The notes: a model not told the origin generated them from the letters alone. Positions 1-10,448 are shown, numbered from the stretch's first letter. The stretch: DNA of 64,000 nt from Pseudomonadota bacterium (GCA_025357635.1 JANXOV010000136.1:33528-97527), one strand, 5' to 3'. Made by a program: numbers and translations.

Positions 1-663
1 GAATCCGTCGCTGCCGCCCACCAGCTTCATGACCTCGATTTCGTTGCGCCGGTTCAGAATGTCCAGGCGCACGGTATTGCCGATGATCAGCACGATGCCT
101 GCGACGAGGATGCCGCTGATCAGGGCCACCAGCCTATGCGCCGTATCCAGCATGGCGTGGAAGCGCCTGACCCAGGCCGTGTCGAGCTGAACTTCGGCCA
201 CGTCGGGGATTGCCGCGAGTTGCTTCTGCAGCGGCTGCGCCGCATCGCTGCGGCTTGCCGCCAAGGTCGGCGTGACCACCAGCACCTGCGGCAGCGGATT
301 GTCGGTGAGCGCATCCAGCGCCGTTCCGAAGCCGGAGTGTTCGCGGAACTCGTTGAGCGCCTGCCGGGCGGTGATCACCTGCACCGCGGCGATATCCCCG
401 CGCGAACGCAGCTGCGCCGCGATGGCGCGTGCACGTTCCTCGCTTGCAGCCGTGTTCAAGTACAGCGTCAGATCGATGGCATCGGTCCAGTTCCCGGTTG
501 CCTGCCGCGCGTTCTGCACCAACACCTGCAGGATTAGCGGCAAGGCCAGTGCGATGCCGATGACGCTGATGATCATCAGTGTTGCGAACGGTTGTTTGAC
601 GATGCGGCCGAAAGAGCCGACCAGGGTCTGGGCATGCCGCTCAAGATAGGCGCCGAGGTTCAT
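1..663 (-). CDS. ftsX: Cell division protein FtsX, 5' part (C-terminus beyond window edge)
   Basis: Membrane partner of the FtsE ATPase; the FtsEX complex sits at the division ring and activates periplasmic peptidoglycan hydrolases. The minus-strand frame opens with ATG at 663 and runs off the window start without a stop, so about 221 residues are visible of a family usually near 300 or more. Translation begins MNLGAYLERHAQTLVGSFGR, followed by a first membrane segment at about residues 20-45. A periplasmic stretch follows, then a second membrane segment at about 170-195. The start overlaps the ftsE stop as ATGA, which indicates translational coupling. Order ftsY-ftsE-ftsX matches the usual operon. 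Confidence 0.93.
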   Translation of the reverse strand, partial: MNLGAYLERHAQTLVGSFGRIVKQPFATLMIISVIGIALALPLILQVLVQNARQATGNWTDAIDLTLYLNTAASEERARAIAAQLRSRGDIAAVQVITARQALNEFREHSGFGTALDALTDNPLPQVLVVTPTLAASRSDAAQPLQKQLAAIPDVAEVQLDTAWVRRFHAMLDTAHRLVALISGILVAGIVLIIGNTVRLDILNRRNEIEVMKLVGGSDGF

Positions 664-1316
664 GCGAGCGCCAACTGCCCGTCGGTGAGCGCGATGCGCC
701 GCGCGCCGACAGCCTCGATGAGATGGACGTCGTGTGTGGCGATGACCACCGTGACCCCCACGTCGTTGAAGCGCTTGAACAGGCGCATGGTTTCCAGGGC
801 AAGCTGCGGATCCAGATTGCCCGTGGGTTCATCGGCAATGAGCAGCGGCGGCTTGGCGACCACCGCGCGCGCGATGCCCACGCGCTGCTGTTCGCCGGTG
901 GACAGCTCCTGCGGCAGATTGCGCTCCTTGCCCAGCAGCCCCACCTGGTCCAGAGCGGCGCGCACGCGCTTGTCGATCTCGCGCCGCGGCACCCCGGCGA
1001 TGATCAGCGGCAGCGCCACGTTGTCCAGCACCGGGCGATCCTGCAGCAGTTTGTGATCCTGAAACACCACGCCGATCTGGCGGCGGAACAGCGGTATGCG
1101 GCGCCGGCCGATGCGTGCCAGATTCTGATCCCCGACGAACACCTCGCCGCGGGACGGGCGTTCGATGAGTGCGATCAATTTCAAGATGGTGCTTTTGCCG
1201 GCGCCGGACGGGCCGGTCAGAAACGCCATCTCTCCCGCCTGCACTGAAAAAGACAGGCCGGCCAGTGCCTGGCGGCCGGTGGCGTAGCGCTTGTGGACCT
1301 GCTCGAAGCGGATCAT
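660..1316 (-). CDS. ftsE: Cell division ATP-binding protein FtsE
   Basis: Cytoplasmic ABC ATPase that drives FtsX conformational change during septal wall splitting. The 218-residue product has the family length. Visible motifs in order are Walker A GPSGAGKST near residue 35, the Q-loop, the ABC signature LSTGEQQR, Walker B LLIADEPTG and the switch histidine in ATHDVH. The start overlaps the ftsY stop by 4 nt and the stop overlaps ftsX, so ftsY-ftsE-ftsX forms one coupled minus-strand operon. Confidence 0.97.
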   Translation of the reverse strand: MIRFEQVHKRYATGRQALAGLSFSVQAGEMAFLTGPSGAGKSTILKLIALIERPSRGEVFVGDQNLARIGRRRIPLFRRQIGVVFQDHKLLQDRPVLDNVALPLIIAGVPRREIDKRVRAALDQVGLLGKERNLPQELSTGEQQRVGIARAVVAKPPLLIADEPTGNLDPQLALETMRLFKRFNDVGVTVVIATHDVHLIEAVGARRIALTDGQLALA

Positions 1317-2284
1317 TTGCCGGCGTTGCCCGCGTCGCTCTTGAGCAGGGCGGAAACGAACTCGTCAGCGTTGAACACGCCGAAGTCCTCGATCTGTTCG
1401 CCGACGCCGACGAAGCGGATGGGTATTTTGAGCTTCTGCGCGATGGCCAGCACCACGCCGCCCTTGGCCGAACCGTCCAGCTTGGTGATGGCCAGGCCAG
1501 TCACATTGACATGCCGGTTGAACACATCGGCCTGCGCCACGGCGTTCTGACCGATGGTGCCGTCGAGAATCAGCAGCACCTCATGCGGCGCCGTCGGGTC
1601 CAGCCGAGCCAGCACGCGCTTGACCTTCTTGAGCTCCTCCATGAGATGCACCTGCGTGTGCAGCCGGCCGGCCGTGTCGGCGATCAGCACGTCCACGCCA
1701 CGCGCGCGCGCAGCATTCAGCCCGTCGAAAATGACGGCGGCCGGATCCGCGCCGTTGTGCTGCGAAATGATGGGCACGTTGTTGCGCGTGGCCCAGGCTT
1801 CCAGCTGCTCGCGTGCCGCTGCTCGGAATGTGTCGCCGGCGGCGAGCATGACGCTGTGTCCATGCGCCATCAGCCGATGCGCCAGTTTGCCGATGCTGGT
1901 GGTCTTGCCGGCGCCGTTGATGCCGATGACCAGGATGACATACGGTTTGATCGCCGCGTCGATGATCAGCGGACTCTCGACCGGCTTCAGGATCTGCAAC
2001 ATCGATGCATGCAGGCTCTTGCGCAGCGCGTCCACATCGTCGAGTTCCTTGCGCGCCACGCGCCTGCGCAGCTCGTCGAGAATCTGCGTGGTCGCCTCGA
2101 TGCCGACATCGGCTGTGATGAGGTGCGATTCGAGCTCATCCAGAATCTGCGCATCGATCTTGCGCCCGGGCAGCAGATTCGCCAGGTCGTACGCCAGCCA
2201 GGAATCGGCCGGGGCGAGCTTGGCACGCAGCCGGCTGAAGAATCCGCGCACGCCGGATGTTGAAGTTTCATCGCTCATGCGCAC
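1313..2284 (-). CDS. ftsY: Signal recognition particle receptor FtsY
   Basis: SRP-family GTPase that docks ribosome-nascent chain complexes at the inner membrane for co-translational insertion. The 323-residue protein has an N-terminal four-helix domain followed by the G domain, with P-loop GINGAGKTT, the DTAGRLH switch and the TKLDGSAKGG motif. The long acidic A domain of E. coli FtsY is absent, giving the short form common in many proteobacteria. It is the first gene of ftsY-ftsE-ftsX and is divergent from rsmD, leaving 84 bp to the preferred rsmD start. Confidence 0.97.
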   Translation of the reverse strand: MRMSDETSTSGVRGFFSRLRAKLAPADSWLAYDLANLLPGRKIDAQILDELESHLITADVGIEATTQILDELRRRVARKELDDVDALRKSLHASMLQILKPVESPLIIDAAIKPYVILVIGINGAGKTTSIGKLAHRLMAHGHSVMLAAGDTFRAAAREQLEAWATRNNVPIISQHNGADPAAVIFDGLNAARARGVDVLIADTAGRLHTQVHLMEELKKVKRVLARLDPTAPHEVLLILDGTIGQNAVAQADVFNRHVNVTGLAITKLDGSAKGGVVLAIAQKLKIPIRFVGVGEQIEDFGVFNADEFVSALLKSDAGNAGK

Positions 2285-2368
2285 AGCTTAACAGCTATGA
2301 TTCGTGCGCCTGAACCGGTTCAACGCGGCGTATGCCTGTGCGTTTGCGCGGGGCGAGAGACAAAGACT

Positions 2369-2974
2369 GTGAACAATTCGGTCCGGATCATTGGCGGAAC
2401 ATGGCGCAGCCGGCGCGTGAATTTTGCAATCGATGCGGGCATTCGCCCGACACCGGATCGGGTGCGCGAGACCTTGTTCAACTGGCTGCGCAATGAGGTG
2501 CCGGGCGCGCGTTGTCTGGATCTGTTCGCCGGCTCCGGTGTGCTGGGGCTGGAGGCGCTGTCGCGGGGAGCCCGGCATGCAACGTTCGTGGAGAAATCGG
2601 CCACCGCCGCGCAGTTGATTCGCGACTGCCTCAAGACGTTCGGCGGAACCGGCGCGGTGATCGAAACCGACGCCGCGCGCTGGCTGGGCCTGGCGCCGCC
2701 GGCCTCGGCGCAACCCCAGGATCCGGCCGGTTTGCGTGCCGGCCCATTTGACTTAGTATTCCTCGATCCGCCGTTTGCTCAGGATTGGTTGCCGCGGATT
2801 CTCGCCAGCCTGCATGCGGGAGCATGGGTCGCTCCCGGCGGACTGGTCTATCTGGAGTGCGAGCGAGGTTCGGGCGCTCCGGCATTGCCCCTGGGATGGG
2901 ACATGCTTAAATCGAAGTCCGCGGGCGAGGTGGGGTATCATCTTGCGCGCACCAGTAGGCAAGCGACACAATGA
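2369..2974 (+). CDS. rsmD: 16S rRNA (guanine(966)-N(2))-methyltransferase RsmD
   Basis: SAM-dependent enzyme that methylates G966 of 16S rRNA during 30S assembly. Motifs are [11 protein letters not shown] at the N-terminus, SAM motif [15 protein letters not shown] and the catalytic-type DPPF in [12 protein letters not shown] place the start at GTG 2369 because the family normally begins just before RIIGG. An in-frame ATG at 2297 would add 24 Cys-rich residues not typical of the family and would leave only 12 bp to the divergent ftsY start, with no room for promoters. The stop overlaps the coaD start by 4 nt. Confidence 0.92.
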   Translation: MNNSVRIIGGTWRSRRVNFAIDAGIRPTPDRVRETLFNWLRNEVPGARCLDLFAGSGVLGLEALSRGARHATFVEKSATAAQLIRDCLKTFGGTGAVIETDAARWLGLAPPASAQPQDPAGLRAGPFDLVFLDPPFAQDWLPRILASLHAGAWVAPGGLVYLECERGSGAPALPLGWDMLKSKSAGEVGYHLARTSRQATQ

Positions 2975-3456
2975 ACAAGCGAACTGCGGTCTATCCCGGC
3001 ACCTTCGACCCCATCACCAATGGCCACCATGATCTGGTGCGCCGTGCCGCGAGCATCTTCGATCGGCTGGTCGTCGCCATTGCCGCCAACCCGAACAAAG
3101 CACCGATGTTCTCGCTCGAGCAGCGGGTGGAGATGGCCAGCCGCGTGCTCGTTGATTTGAAGAATGTCGAGGTGGTGGGCTACTCCGGCCTGACGGTGGA
3201 GTTCGCGCGGCAGAACGGACTGTGGGTGGTGGTGCGGGGCTTGCGCGCCGTGTCGGACTTCGAGTTCGAGTTTCAGCTTGCCAACATGAGCCGCCATCTG
3301 ACGCCGGAAATCGAATCCGTGTTCATGACGCCGCAAGAGCAGTACACCTTCATTTCCTCCACGCTGGTGAGGGAAATCGCCGTCCTCGGCGGCAATGTGT
3401 CCGAGTTCGTGCATCCGCTGGTGGAGGCGGAGCTGAAGAAACACCGCAAGATGTGA
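2971..3456 (+). CDS. coaD: Pantetheine-phosphate adenylyltransferase CoaD
   Basis: Transfers AMP from ATP to 4'-phosphopantetheine, the penultimate step of coenzyme A synthesis. The 161-residue product has family length, the nucleotidyltransferase motif [10 protein letters not shown] near the N-terminus and ISSTLVREI near the C-terminus. It overlaps rsmD by ATGA. This pairing is common in proteobacteria and is followed 4 bp later by ggt. The downstream CoaBC in this window covers earlier steps of the same pathway. Confidence 0.97.
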   Translation: MNKRTAVYPGTFDPITNGHHDLVRRAASIFDRLVVAIAANPNKAPMFSLEQRVEMASRVLVDLKNVEVVGYSGLTVEFARQNGLWVVVRGLRAVSDFEFEFQLANMSRHLTPEIESVFMTPQEQYTFISSTLVREIAVLGGNVSEFVHPLVEAELKKHRKM

Positions 3457-3460
3457 TGGC

Positions 3461-5176
3461 ATGCTGAGCGCGCGCCCGCATCGTTGGGATCGGATGAGGC
3501 GTGTTGCGCTGTGCACGCTCGCCGCCGTTCACTTCGCATTCCCTGCAGGCTTTGCGTGGGCGGATCAGGCCGCCGCGCCGCACAAGGCCGCCATCGCCAG
3601 CGCGCATCCGCTGGCCAGCCGCGCGGGGCAGGAAGTCCTGGAGCAGGGCGGCAATGCTTTCGATGCCGCGGTCGCCATTTCCGCCGCGCTTGCCGTGGTG
3701 GAGCCCAGCAGTTCGGGTCTGGGAGGCGGCGGGTTCTATTTGCTGCATCGATCTGCCGATGGTTTCGAAACCATGGTGGACGCGCGCGAGAAGGCGCCGT
3801 CCGCGGCGACGCGCGACATGTACCTGGACAAGAACGGCGAACCGGTCAAAGGCGCCTCCACCGGCGGACCGCTGGCAGCGGCGATTCCGGGTGAGCCGGC
3901 CGCGTTCGAGTATCTGGCGTTGAAGTACGGGCGATTGAGCCTGAAGCAGAACCTGCAGCCGGCGATCCGGCTGGCGCGCGAGGGCTTTGCGCTCAATGCG
4001 CGCCTGCAGGCGGGCATCCGCTACAAGCGCGATGCGCTGCTGCGATCGCCGGAATCGGCCAAGGTCTTTTTGATCAAGGGCGAAGTGCCGCCGCTCGGCA
4101 CGCTGATCAAGCAGCCAGATCTGGCCGCGACCCTGGAGGTGCTCGCCGAGCGCGGCGCCAAGGGCTTTTACCAGGGTAGTGTGGCCAGGGAACTGGTGCG
4201 CTCGGTCATAGCCGGCGGGGGCATCTGGTCGATGCAGGACCTGGCCAACTACACGGTGGTCGAACGCAGGCCGCTGGTGGGCGAGTATCGCGGCGCGCGC
4301 ATCGTCTCGGCCGCGCCGCCGTCCTCGGGCGGCGTCGCGCTGCTCGATGCGCTGAACATCTTGTCCGGTGTGGACATGGCGCATCTGGATTCCGCCACAC
4401 GCAAGCATTGGGTGATCGCAGCCATGCAGCGTGTGTACCGCGACCGCGCCATTTATCTCGGTGATCCGGATTTCGTCGATGTGCCGGTGAGCTTGCTGAC
4501 CAATCCGGCCTATGCGGCCGGGCAACGCGCCAGCATCCGATCCGACAAGGCCATGCCCAGCGATCTGCTGCCCGGCGTGTCCGAGCAGTCCGGCGGCCCG
4601 CAGACCACGCATTTCTCGGTGTTGGATCGCGAGGGCAATCGCGTCGGCGCCACGATCTCGGTGAACCTATGGCTGGGCACGGGCTACATCGCCGGGCACA
4701 CCGGCGTGCTGCTCAACAACACCATGGACGATTTTTCCATCAAGCCCGGCATTCCCAATGATTTCGGCTTGATTGGCGCCTCCGCCAATTCCGTTGCCGC
4801 CAACAAGCGCAGCTTGTCGAGCATGACGCCCACCTTCGTCGAGACGCCGGCCGGTACGATGATCATCGGTTCGCCGGGCGGCAGCTACATCATCAGCATG
4901 GTGCTGTTGGGTACGCTCAACTATCTCGAGGGCATGAGCGCTGCGGACGTGGTCAAGTCTCCGCGCTATCACCATCAGTATTCCCCCGACGAGGTGGAAT
5001 ACGAACCCGATGCGTTCAGTCCGGCGGAAATCCAGGCACTGCAGGGGAGGGGTCACAAGCTGGAGGTGGCCTCGCGGCGCTGGGGCAATATGCAGGTCGT
5101 GACCTGGGACTATGCCAGCGGCGTTGTGCAGGCAGCGTCCGATCCGCGCGGCGTCGGTGAGGGTCTGGTCTACTGA
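3461..5176 (+). CDS. ggt: Gamma-glutamyltransferase (glutathione hydrolase), periplasmic
   Basis: N-terminal nucleophile hydrolase that cleaves or transfers the gamma-glutamyl group of glutathione in the periplasm. The 571-residue precursor starts with a signal peptide. The likelier start may be the internal ATG at 3494 (MRRVALCTLAAVHFAFPAG), which gives a cleaner signal sequence. The self-processing site is the TTHFSV motif, with Thr382 becoming the first residue of the small subunit. The glycine-rich oxyanion region SPGGSYI is present near residue 470. It follows coaD by 4 bp and overlaps the next regulator gene by one base, so it is probably co-transcribed with them. Confidence 0.93.
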   Translation: MLSARPHRWDRMRRVALCTLAAVHFAFPAGFAWADQAAAPHKAAIASAHPLASRAGQEVLEQGGNAFDAAVAISAALAVVEPSSSGLGGGGFYLLHRSADGFETMVDAREKAPSAATRDMYLDKNGEPVKGASTGGPLAAAIPGEPAAFEYLALKYGRLSLKQNLQPAIRLAREGFALNARLQAGIRYKRDALLRSPESAKVFLIKGEVPPLGTLIKQPDLAATLEVLAERGAKGFYQGSVARELVRSVIAGGGIWSMQDLANYTVVERRPLVGEYRGARIVSAAPPSSGGVALLDALNILSGVDMAHLDSATRKHWVIAAMQRVYRDRAIYLGDPDFVDVPVSLLTNPAYAAGQRASIRSDKAMPSDLLPGVSEQSGGPQTTHFSVLDREGNRVGATISVNLWLGTGYIAGHTGVLLNNTMDDFSIKPGIPNDFGLIGASANSVAANKRSLSSMTPTFVETPAGTMIIGSPGGSYIISMVLLGTLNYLEGMSAADVVKSPRYHHQYSPDEVEYEPDAFSPAEIQALQGRGHKLEVASRRWGNMQVVTWDYASGVVQAASDPRGVGEGLVY

Positions 5177-6177
5177 TGAACTCATCGACCGAAACCGGGC
5201 CGGCAGCGGGTGAGCGCGACGATGTCCGGCCGCCCATTTTATTGGTGGAGGATGAGCCGACCACGCGCCTGTTGCTGGCGCGGCAACTGGCCCGCGCGGG
5301 GTACGCGGTTGAAGCGGTGTGCAACGGCGCTGAGGCGCTCGCCATGTTGAAGAAGCGGTTCTTCCCGCTGCTCATCACCGACTGGGACATGCCGGAAATG
5401 AACGGCGTGACGCTGTGCAAGGCGGTCCGGCTGTTGCCCTTGGAAGGTTACATCTACACGATCCTGCTCACCGCGCGCGAAGGCAAGGCCAACCTGATCG
5501 AAGGCCTGGCCTCCGGCGCGGATGACTACCTCACCAAGCCCCCGGATGACAGCGAGCTGCGGGCCCGGCTCAACACCGGCGAGCGCATCCTCAAGCTCGA
5601 GCAGTCCTTGCGGGTGGCCAACCGCCGCATTCACATGCTGTCCATCACGGACGCACTCACGGCGACTTTCAATCGCCGATACCTGATGGAGCGGCTGCCG
5701 CAGGAAATCGAGGCGGCGCACCGCCACCAACGGCCGCTGTCGGTGATTCTGTGCGACGTGGACCATTTCAAACAGGTGAACGACACCTACGGCCATCAGG
5801 CAGGCGATACCGTGCTCAAGAGCGTCACCGCCATCCTGATGCAGTCGATTCGCAAGGACATCGACTGGGCGGCGCGCTACGGCGGGGAGGAGTTTCTGCT
5901 CGCATTGCCCGGCGCATCCGTGACTGCGGCGATGGCGCTGGCCGAGAGGATCCGCGCTCAGATCCAGGCACATGTGTTCGAGTTCAACGGCGGTACCTGC
6001 CGTGTCAGTGCGAGCTTCGGCGTTGTGGGCCATGAGTCTTCGCGTAGCGGTGAGGACGCCGGCATCGACCGGCTGATCGGTCGCGCCGATCGCTGCCTGT
6101 ACGACGCCAAGCAATCCGGTCGCAACCGGGTCAGCGGCGAGCCGCCGGATTCCGGCGCTTCCGGGTCATCGACTTAA
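5176..6177 (+). CDS. Response regulator with GGDEF domain (diguanylate cyclase)
   Basis: A two-domain regulator predicted to make cyclic di-GMP when phosphorylated. The receiver domain covers about residues 20-140, with acidic pair E25/D26, phospho-acceptor D69 in ITDWDMPEMNG and the conserved Lys in YLTKPPD. The GGDEF domain covers about 160-325, with active site GGEEF at 236-240 and the upstream metal ligand in CDVDHFKQVND. At the usual inhibitory-site position (227-230) it reads K-D-I-D rather than R-x-x-D, so product inhibition may be weak. It is convergent with the hybrid kinase at 6183, a plausible partner because the two stops are only 5 bp apart. Confidence 0.9.
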   Translation: MNSSTETGPAAGERDDVRPPILLVEDEPTTRLLLARQLARAGYAVEAVCNGAEALAMLKKRFFPLLITDWDMPEMNGVTLCKAVRLLPLEGYIYTILLTAREGKANLIEGLASGADDYLTKPPDDSELRARLNTGERILKLEQSLRVANRRIHMLSITDALTATFNRRYLMERLPQEIEAAHRHQRPLSVILCDVDHFKQVNDTYGHQAGDTVLKSVTAILMQSIRKDIDWAARYGGEEFLLALPGASVTAAMALAERIRAQIQAHVFEFNGGTCRVSASFGVVGHESSRSGEDAGIDRLIGRADRCLYDAKQSGRNRVSGEPPDSGASGSST

Positions 6178-6182
6178 CGCGC

Positions 6183-9100
6183 CTAGCCGACCTTCGTCTT
6201 CAGGTACTCGATCGTGCCGCTGATTTCGCTCGTCAATGTGCCGGCGAGCGATTGCATCTGGACACTGTCGCCGGCAATCGCGGCTGCTTCGAGCCGCGAC
6301 GCGGCGGCCGTGGCCGCGGCGGCGCGCAGGTTCGCGCTCGCGCCCTTCAGGGTATGCGCGGCATCCCGCATCCGTGCGGCATCGCTGGCTGCCAGCGCCG
6401 CGGCGATGCCGGCAAGCTCCCGGTTCGCCGTGCCGATGAATGCCACCACCAGCTCGTTCGCAAACCCGGCATCACCGTCGATCGAATCCAGCAGCGCCTT
6501 CCAGTCCACCGGATCACCCGCGCCGCCCGCCTGCGTGGGCGGCTCCTGGATCGCCGGTGACGTGCCCGTGGAGTTGGTGCTTGGCAGGTATCGTTCCAGG
6601 CAGGTATCCAGCCGTTCCCGGTCGATTGGCTTGGCCAGGTAATCATCCATGCCGGCGGCGCGGCACTTTTCCTCATCGCCCTTCATCGCATGGGCGGTGA
6701 TTGCCACGATCGGAATATGCGACTTGCCCTGCTCGAGCCGGCGGATTTCGCGCGTCGCGGCATAGCCGTCCATCCGCGGCATTTGACAATCCATCAGGAT
6801 CAGATCGAAGTTGCCGCTTTGCCACGCCGCCACGGCCGCCAGGCCATCGGCGACGATCTCCACGCGGTAATCGAGTTTTTCCAGCAATCGCAGCGCCACC
6901 TTCTGATTGACCACGTTGTCCTCGGCCAGCAGGATTCTGTTGCGCGTCCGCGCCCGCTGTGCCCGCAACGCATGCCGGGTGACGATGGGCTGGCTTTGCA
7001 TGTGCCAGGCGTCCGCCGGGGTGGACAGGACCAGCATCAGGCACTCGGTCAGATCTCGCTGGATGACCGGCTTCAACAGGTAACCGGCGAATCCGATCTC
7101 GGCGAACATCTGCGCATCGCCGCGTTGACCGGATGAGGTCAGCAGAATAAGCCGCGTGGATTTCAAATCCTTGTCTTCGTTGATGACCCGCCCGAGCTCC
7201 GCGCCGTCGCAGTCCGGCATCAGATGATCCAGCAGTGCCGCATCGAAGGGCCGGCCTGCTGCGCCTGCCTGACGCATCAGCGCCAGTGCTTCGTCGGCTG
7301 AACTCGCCGACACCGGCTCGACCCCGCACAGCAGCAGTTGCCCCATGAGCACTTTACGATTGGTGGCGTTGTCGTCCACGACAATGATGCGCCGGCCCTT
7401 GAGTGAGGCAGGCGCGGGTTGACGAAGTCCGGGAACGGTGGTGGCCAGGCCCAAATGCAAGGTGAACCAGAAGACCGATCCCTCGCTCTCGACGCTCCGG
7501 ACACCGACCTCGCCACCCATCAATTCAACCAGGCGGCGCACGATCGACAACCCTAAGCCCGTTCCGCCGAATCGTCGCGTGGTCGAGCTGTCCACTTGAA
7601 TGAACGGCTCGAACAAGGAATGCACCCGGTCCGCGGGAATGCCGATGCCGGTGTCATGCACTTCGCAGCGCACCGTGGTGCCGTCGGCTCCGGTCTGGAG
7701 CATCTTTACATCGAGGGAGACCTCGCCCCTCGAGGTGAACTTGATGGCATTGCCGGCGAGATTCAGCAGGATCTGCCGGATGCGTCCCGCATCGCCCTTG
7801 ACCTGGGCGGGAAGCGCGGCATCGATCTGTGCGGTGAGCTCGAGCCCTTTCGCATGCGCCTGAATCGAGAGCAGTCGCGCGACGTCTTCCACCGTATCGC
7901 GCAAATCCATGTCCAGCTGCTCGAGCTCGAGCTTGCCGGCCTCCACTTTCGAAAAGTCCAGAATGTCGTTGATGACGGTCAGGAGCGAGGTGCCGCTGTC
8001 GCGGATGGTCTCGGCGTAATCGCGTTGCAGCGCATCGAGCCTCGTATCCAGCAGCAACTCCGTCATGCCGAGCACCCCGTTCATCGGTGTGCGGATTTCA
8101 TGGCTCATGTTGGCCAGGAAGTCGCTCTTGGCGCGATTGGTCGACTCGGCGATCTCCTTCGCCCGCAGGGTTTCCAGCGCAGCCGCCTTCAGATCGGTGA
8201 GATCGAGCACGATGCCGTTGATCGCCACCGGCTGACCACGCTCATCACTGCGCGCGGCGATGGCCGTGCGGACATGCTTGATCGCACCGTTGACGATGAT
8301 GCGGTGGTCAAACGTCCTGGATCCGCCGCTGGCGGCCATCTGCGCGAGCATTGTCTCGACCAACGGCCGGTCTTCAGGATGCGTGGCTGCAAGATAGGCA
8401 TCCAAAGGCCGGTTGGGATGCAGCGGATTGCCCAGGAGCTGGCGCAGCATGTCGGACATCGATCCGGCGCGGGTATGCAGGTTTGCATACAGCGAGCCGA
8501 GGTTGGCGAACTGCTGGGCGCGCTTTAATTCATCTTCCGTCATTTCCTGTGCGGCAATTGCGTGCTGCCGCGCCGTCTGCACCCGCCAGATCGCCAGTCC
8601 GTTGAGGATCGCGAGCACGCCGGCAATCAAGATGCCGATCGCGGCCGACACATCGACCCGGCGGATCAGCTGATGATATCGGTCGGCCCGCATGGTGATG
8701 CCCACATAACCTGTCATCTCGCCGTTGCGCGCGAAGACCGGAGCGTGAGCCCGGATTCCCATGCCCCACGCCGAGGCGTTGGGTTCCTTGTCCACCGTCA
8801 GACGATGGGTGCGCGCCGTCTCGATTTCCCCGGGACTGGCTGTGTCTTTTTCCATGGGCGGGGAGTGGTTCGGGAATCCCGTTTCATCGAAGGTGCCGCG
8901 GCGGGTGCCGTCGAGCAGAAAATACATGTCGTTGCCCTTGATGATGCCGACATAAGCGAAACGGATGTCGGGATTGGTGTCGAGCTGTACTTGCAGCGGG
9001 CGGGCAGCCCGGTTGTACTCCGGCGTCCCATCCTGTTCCGGGTGCGTGAAGGTCCGCAGCTCGTCACCGTCGATCAGCGCAGCGGTACTGGCTGCCGTTC

Positions 9101-9317
9101 GCGCCAGATACGTCCTGACGTCCTCCAGAAGAATCTGCCGGACGATCACATCGACCACGGCAATACCGGCGAGCGCCGTCGTCCAGGCGATGAGACCGCC
9201 GATGATGGCGGCCCGCCAGGGACGGGTTTCGGGACCGCGCGCGCTGGCCCGGGACCATACGGGCAATGAGTTTGACATAGCGTGCCTTTTATACGGCACC
9301 GGCAGCCGGCCCATCAA
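6183..9317 (-). CDS. Hybrid sensor histidine kinase with two receivers and Hpt
   Basis: Inner-membrane multi-step phosphorelay kinase of 1044 residues. Domains in order: membrane segment near 37-58, a periplasmic sensor of about 180 residues with CHASE-like character, a second membrane segment near 240-262, a PAS-like region near 285-390, HisKA with H406 in SHEIRTP, and HATPase with NAIKFT, DTGIGIP and GTGLGLS. Two receivers follow (phospho-acceptors D697 and D843), then a C-terminal Hpt domain with H988 in AHTLKGAS. The start at 9317 is uncertain; ATG at 9278 would remove 13 residues. The layout resembles BarA/ArcB-type kinases. The convergent REC-GGDEF gene is a candidate output, but that link is inferred only from position. 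Confidence 0.92.
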   Translation of the reverse strand: MMGRLPVPYKRHAMSNSLPVWSRASARGPETRPWRAAIIGGLIAWTTALAGIAVVDVIVRQILLEDVRTYLARTAASTAALIDGDELRTFTHPEQDGTPEYNRAARPLQVQLDTNPDIRFAYVGIIKGNDMYFLLDGTRRGTFDETGFPNHSPPMEKDTASPGEIETARTHRLTVDKEPNASAWGMGIRAHAPVFARNGEMTGYVGITMRADRYHQLIRRVDVSAAIGILIAGVLAILNGLAIWRVQTARQHAIAAQEMTEDELKRAQQFANLGSLYANLHTRAGSMSDMLRQLLGNPLHPNRPLDAYLAATHPEDRPLVETMLAQMAASGGSRTFDHRIIVNGAIKHVRTAIAARSDERGQPVAINGIVLDLTDLKAAALETLRAKEIAESTNRAKSDFLANMSHEIRTPMNGVLGMTELLLDTRLDALQRDYAETIRDSGTSLLTVINDILDFSKVEAGKLELEQLDMDLRDTVEDVARLLSIQAHAKGLELTAQIDAALPAQVKGDAGRIRQILLNLAGNAIKFTSRGEVSLDVKMLQTGADGTTVRCEVHDTGIGIPADRVHSLFEPFIQVDSSTTRRFGGTGLGLSIVRRLVELMGGEVGVRSVESEGSVFWFTLHLGLATTVPGLRQPAPASLKGRRIIVVDDNATNRKVLMGQLLLCGVEPVSASSADEALALMRQAGAAGRPFDAALLDHLMPDCDGAELGRVINEDKDLKSTRLILLTSSGQRGDAQMFAEIGFAGYLLKPVIQRDLTECLMLVLSTPADAWHMQSQPIVTRHALRAQRARTRNRILLAEDNVVNQKVALRLLEKLDYRVEIVADGLAAVAAWQSGNFDLILMDCQMPRMDGYAATREIRRLEQGKSHIPIVAITAHAMKGDEEKCRAAGMDDYLAKPIDRERLDTCLERYLPSTNSTGTSPAIQEPPTQAGGAGDPVDWKALLDSIDGDAGFANELVVAFIGTANRELAGIAAALAASDAARMRDAAHTLKGASANLRAAAATAAASRLEAAAIAGDSVQMQSLAGTLTSEISGTIEYLKTKVG

Positions 9318-9396
9318 TGTACGAACCCTGGGAATGGTGGTCGGAAAGTGAGCGCTGGTGCGCAGTTTCGAGCATTCGCGAAAGGCGTGATGCGCC

Positions 9397-10212
9397 TCAG
9401 CGCTGACAGTCAGGGCACCAATAGGTGGAGCGCTGCCCCTGCACGCGATGCCGGATCGGCGTTTTGCATTTCAAACAGCGCTGGCCGCCGCGCTCGTAGA
9501 CGAACAGCTTCTGCTGGAAATAACCGGGAGTGCCTTGCGCGTTGACGTAGTCGCGCAAGGTGGTGCCGCCGGTCTTGATGGCTTCGCTCAGTACATCCTT
9601 GATGCAAGCCACCAGCCGCGCGGCTTGATCGCGCGTCAGCCGGCCGGCGGCGCGGCGCGGTGAGAGGCGGGCGCGAAACAGCGCCTCGCTGGCGTAGATG
9701 TTGCCCACGCCCACCACGCAATGCGAATTCATGATGAACAGCTTGATCGCGACTTTGCGGCGCCGCGTCTTCTTGAACAGGTACTGCGCGTCGAATTCGA
9801 GGTTCAAGGGCTCGGGCGCAAGCTGCGCCAGCAGCGGATGCCGCTCCGGCGGCTCCGAAGTCCACAGCAAACTGCCGAAGCGGCGCGGATCGTGAAAGCG
9901 CAGCGCGAAACCGCTCTGCAATACGATGTCCCAATGATCATGCGCGAGCAGCGGCACGCCAGGTTTGAGGATGCGCAAACTCCCCGACATGCCCAGATGG
10001 ACGATGGCGGTGCCGGTATCGAATCGAATCAAAATGTATTTGGCGCGGCGCTCGACGGCGCGGATCACGCTGCCGCGTATCGCGGTCTCGAAACCGCGTT
10101 CGATGGGCCAGCGCAGGCGCCGTTCGCGCACGATGACATCGATGACCCGCTGCCCGAGCAGCGCCGGCGCGATGCCGCTGCGCGTGGTCTCAACTTCCGG
10201 CAGTTCGGGCAC
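9397..10212 (-). CDS. mutM: Formamidopyrimidine-DNA glycosylase MutM (Fpg)
   Basis: Bifunctional base-excision repair glycosylase/AP lyase that removes 8-oxoguanine and formamidopyrimidines. The 271-residue protein starts MPELPEVET, giving the catalytic Pro2 and Glu3 after Met removal. It ends with the four-Cys zinc finger (CLKCKTP ... CPDCQR). The conserved Lys region and H2TH segment ([14 protein letters not shown]) lie in the middle. It follows rpmB-rpmG on the same strand, but a strong intrinsic terminator separates it from rpmG. Confidence 0.97.
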   Translation of the reverse strand: MPELPEVETTRSGIAPALLGQRVIDVIVRERRLRWPIERGFETAIRGSVIRAVERRAKYILIRFDTGTAIVHLGMSGSLRILKPGVPLLAHDHWDIVLQSGFALRFHDPRRFGSLLWTSEPPERHPLLAQLAPEPLNLEFDAQYLFKKTRRRKVAIKLFIMNSHCVVGVGNIYASEALFRARLSPRRAAGRLTRDQAARLVACIKDVLSEAIKTGGTTLRDYVNAQGTPGYFQQKLFVYERGGQRCLKCKTPIRHRVQGQRSTYWCPDCQR

Positions 10213-10232
10213 GGCGTCTCTGGGTCAGTATC

Positions 10233-10260
10233 AAAAAAAACCCGCATTTTGGTGCGGGTT
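10233..10260 (-). terminator. Rho-independent terminator after rpmB-rpmG
   Basis: The arms AACCCGCA (10239-10246) and TGCGGGTT (10253-10260) form an 8-bp hairpin with a 6-nt loop. On the minus strand the hairpin is followed by a run of eight T (complement of 10233-10240). It lies 17 bp beyond the rpmG stop and 20 bp before mutM, so it should end most rpmBG transcripts before mutM. Confidence 0.9.
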
Positions 10261-10277
10261 CTTGTTATCTGTCCGGG

Positions 10278-10433
10278 TTACTTGATCTTGGACTCTTTGT
10301 AGGCCACGTGCTTGCGCACCACTGGATCGTATTTCTTGGTCTCCATCTTGTCCGGATGCAGACGCTTGTTCTTGGTGGTGGTGTAGTAGTGGCCGGTGCC
10401 GGCTGAGGATACGAGTTTGATCTTGTCACGCAT
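10278..10433 (-). CDS. rpmG: 50S ribosomal protein L33
   Basis: Small large-subunit ribosomal protein. ATG at 10433 gives 51 residues beginning [20 protein letters not shown] and ending YKESKIK, the standard length and ends for proteobacterial L33. The Cys residues of the zinc-binding form are absent, so this is the C-minus type. It follows rpmB by 15 bp on the same strand and is followed by an intrinsic terminator. Confidence 0.97.
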   Translation of the reverse strand: MRDKIKLVSSAGTGHYYTTTKNKRLHPDKMETKKYDPVVRKHVAYKESKIK

Positions 10434-10448
10434 GAGTGTGCTCCCGCT

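Noticed and set aside
1169..2263. Open plus-strand frame of 364 codons opposite ftsY and the ftsE start
   Set aside because: FtsY and FtsE motifs are unambiguous on the minus strand; the plus-strand product has no recognisable domain.
3350..4612. Open minus-strand frame of 420 codons opposite ggt
   Set aside because: It is antisense to a clear gamma-glutamyltransferase gene. Its translation is rich in Arg, His and Gly without family features, as expected of a shadow frame in GC-rich DNA.
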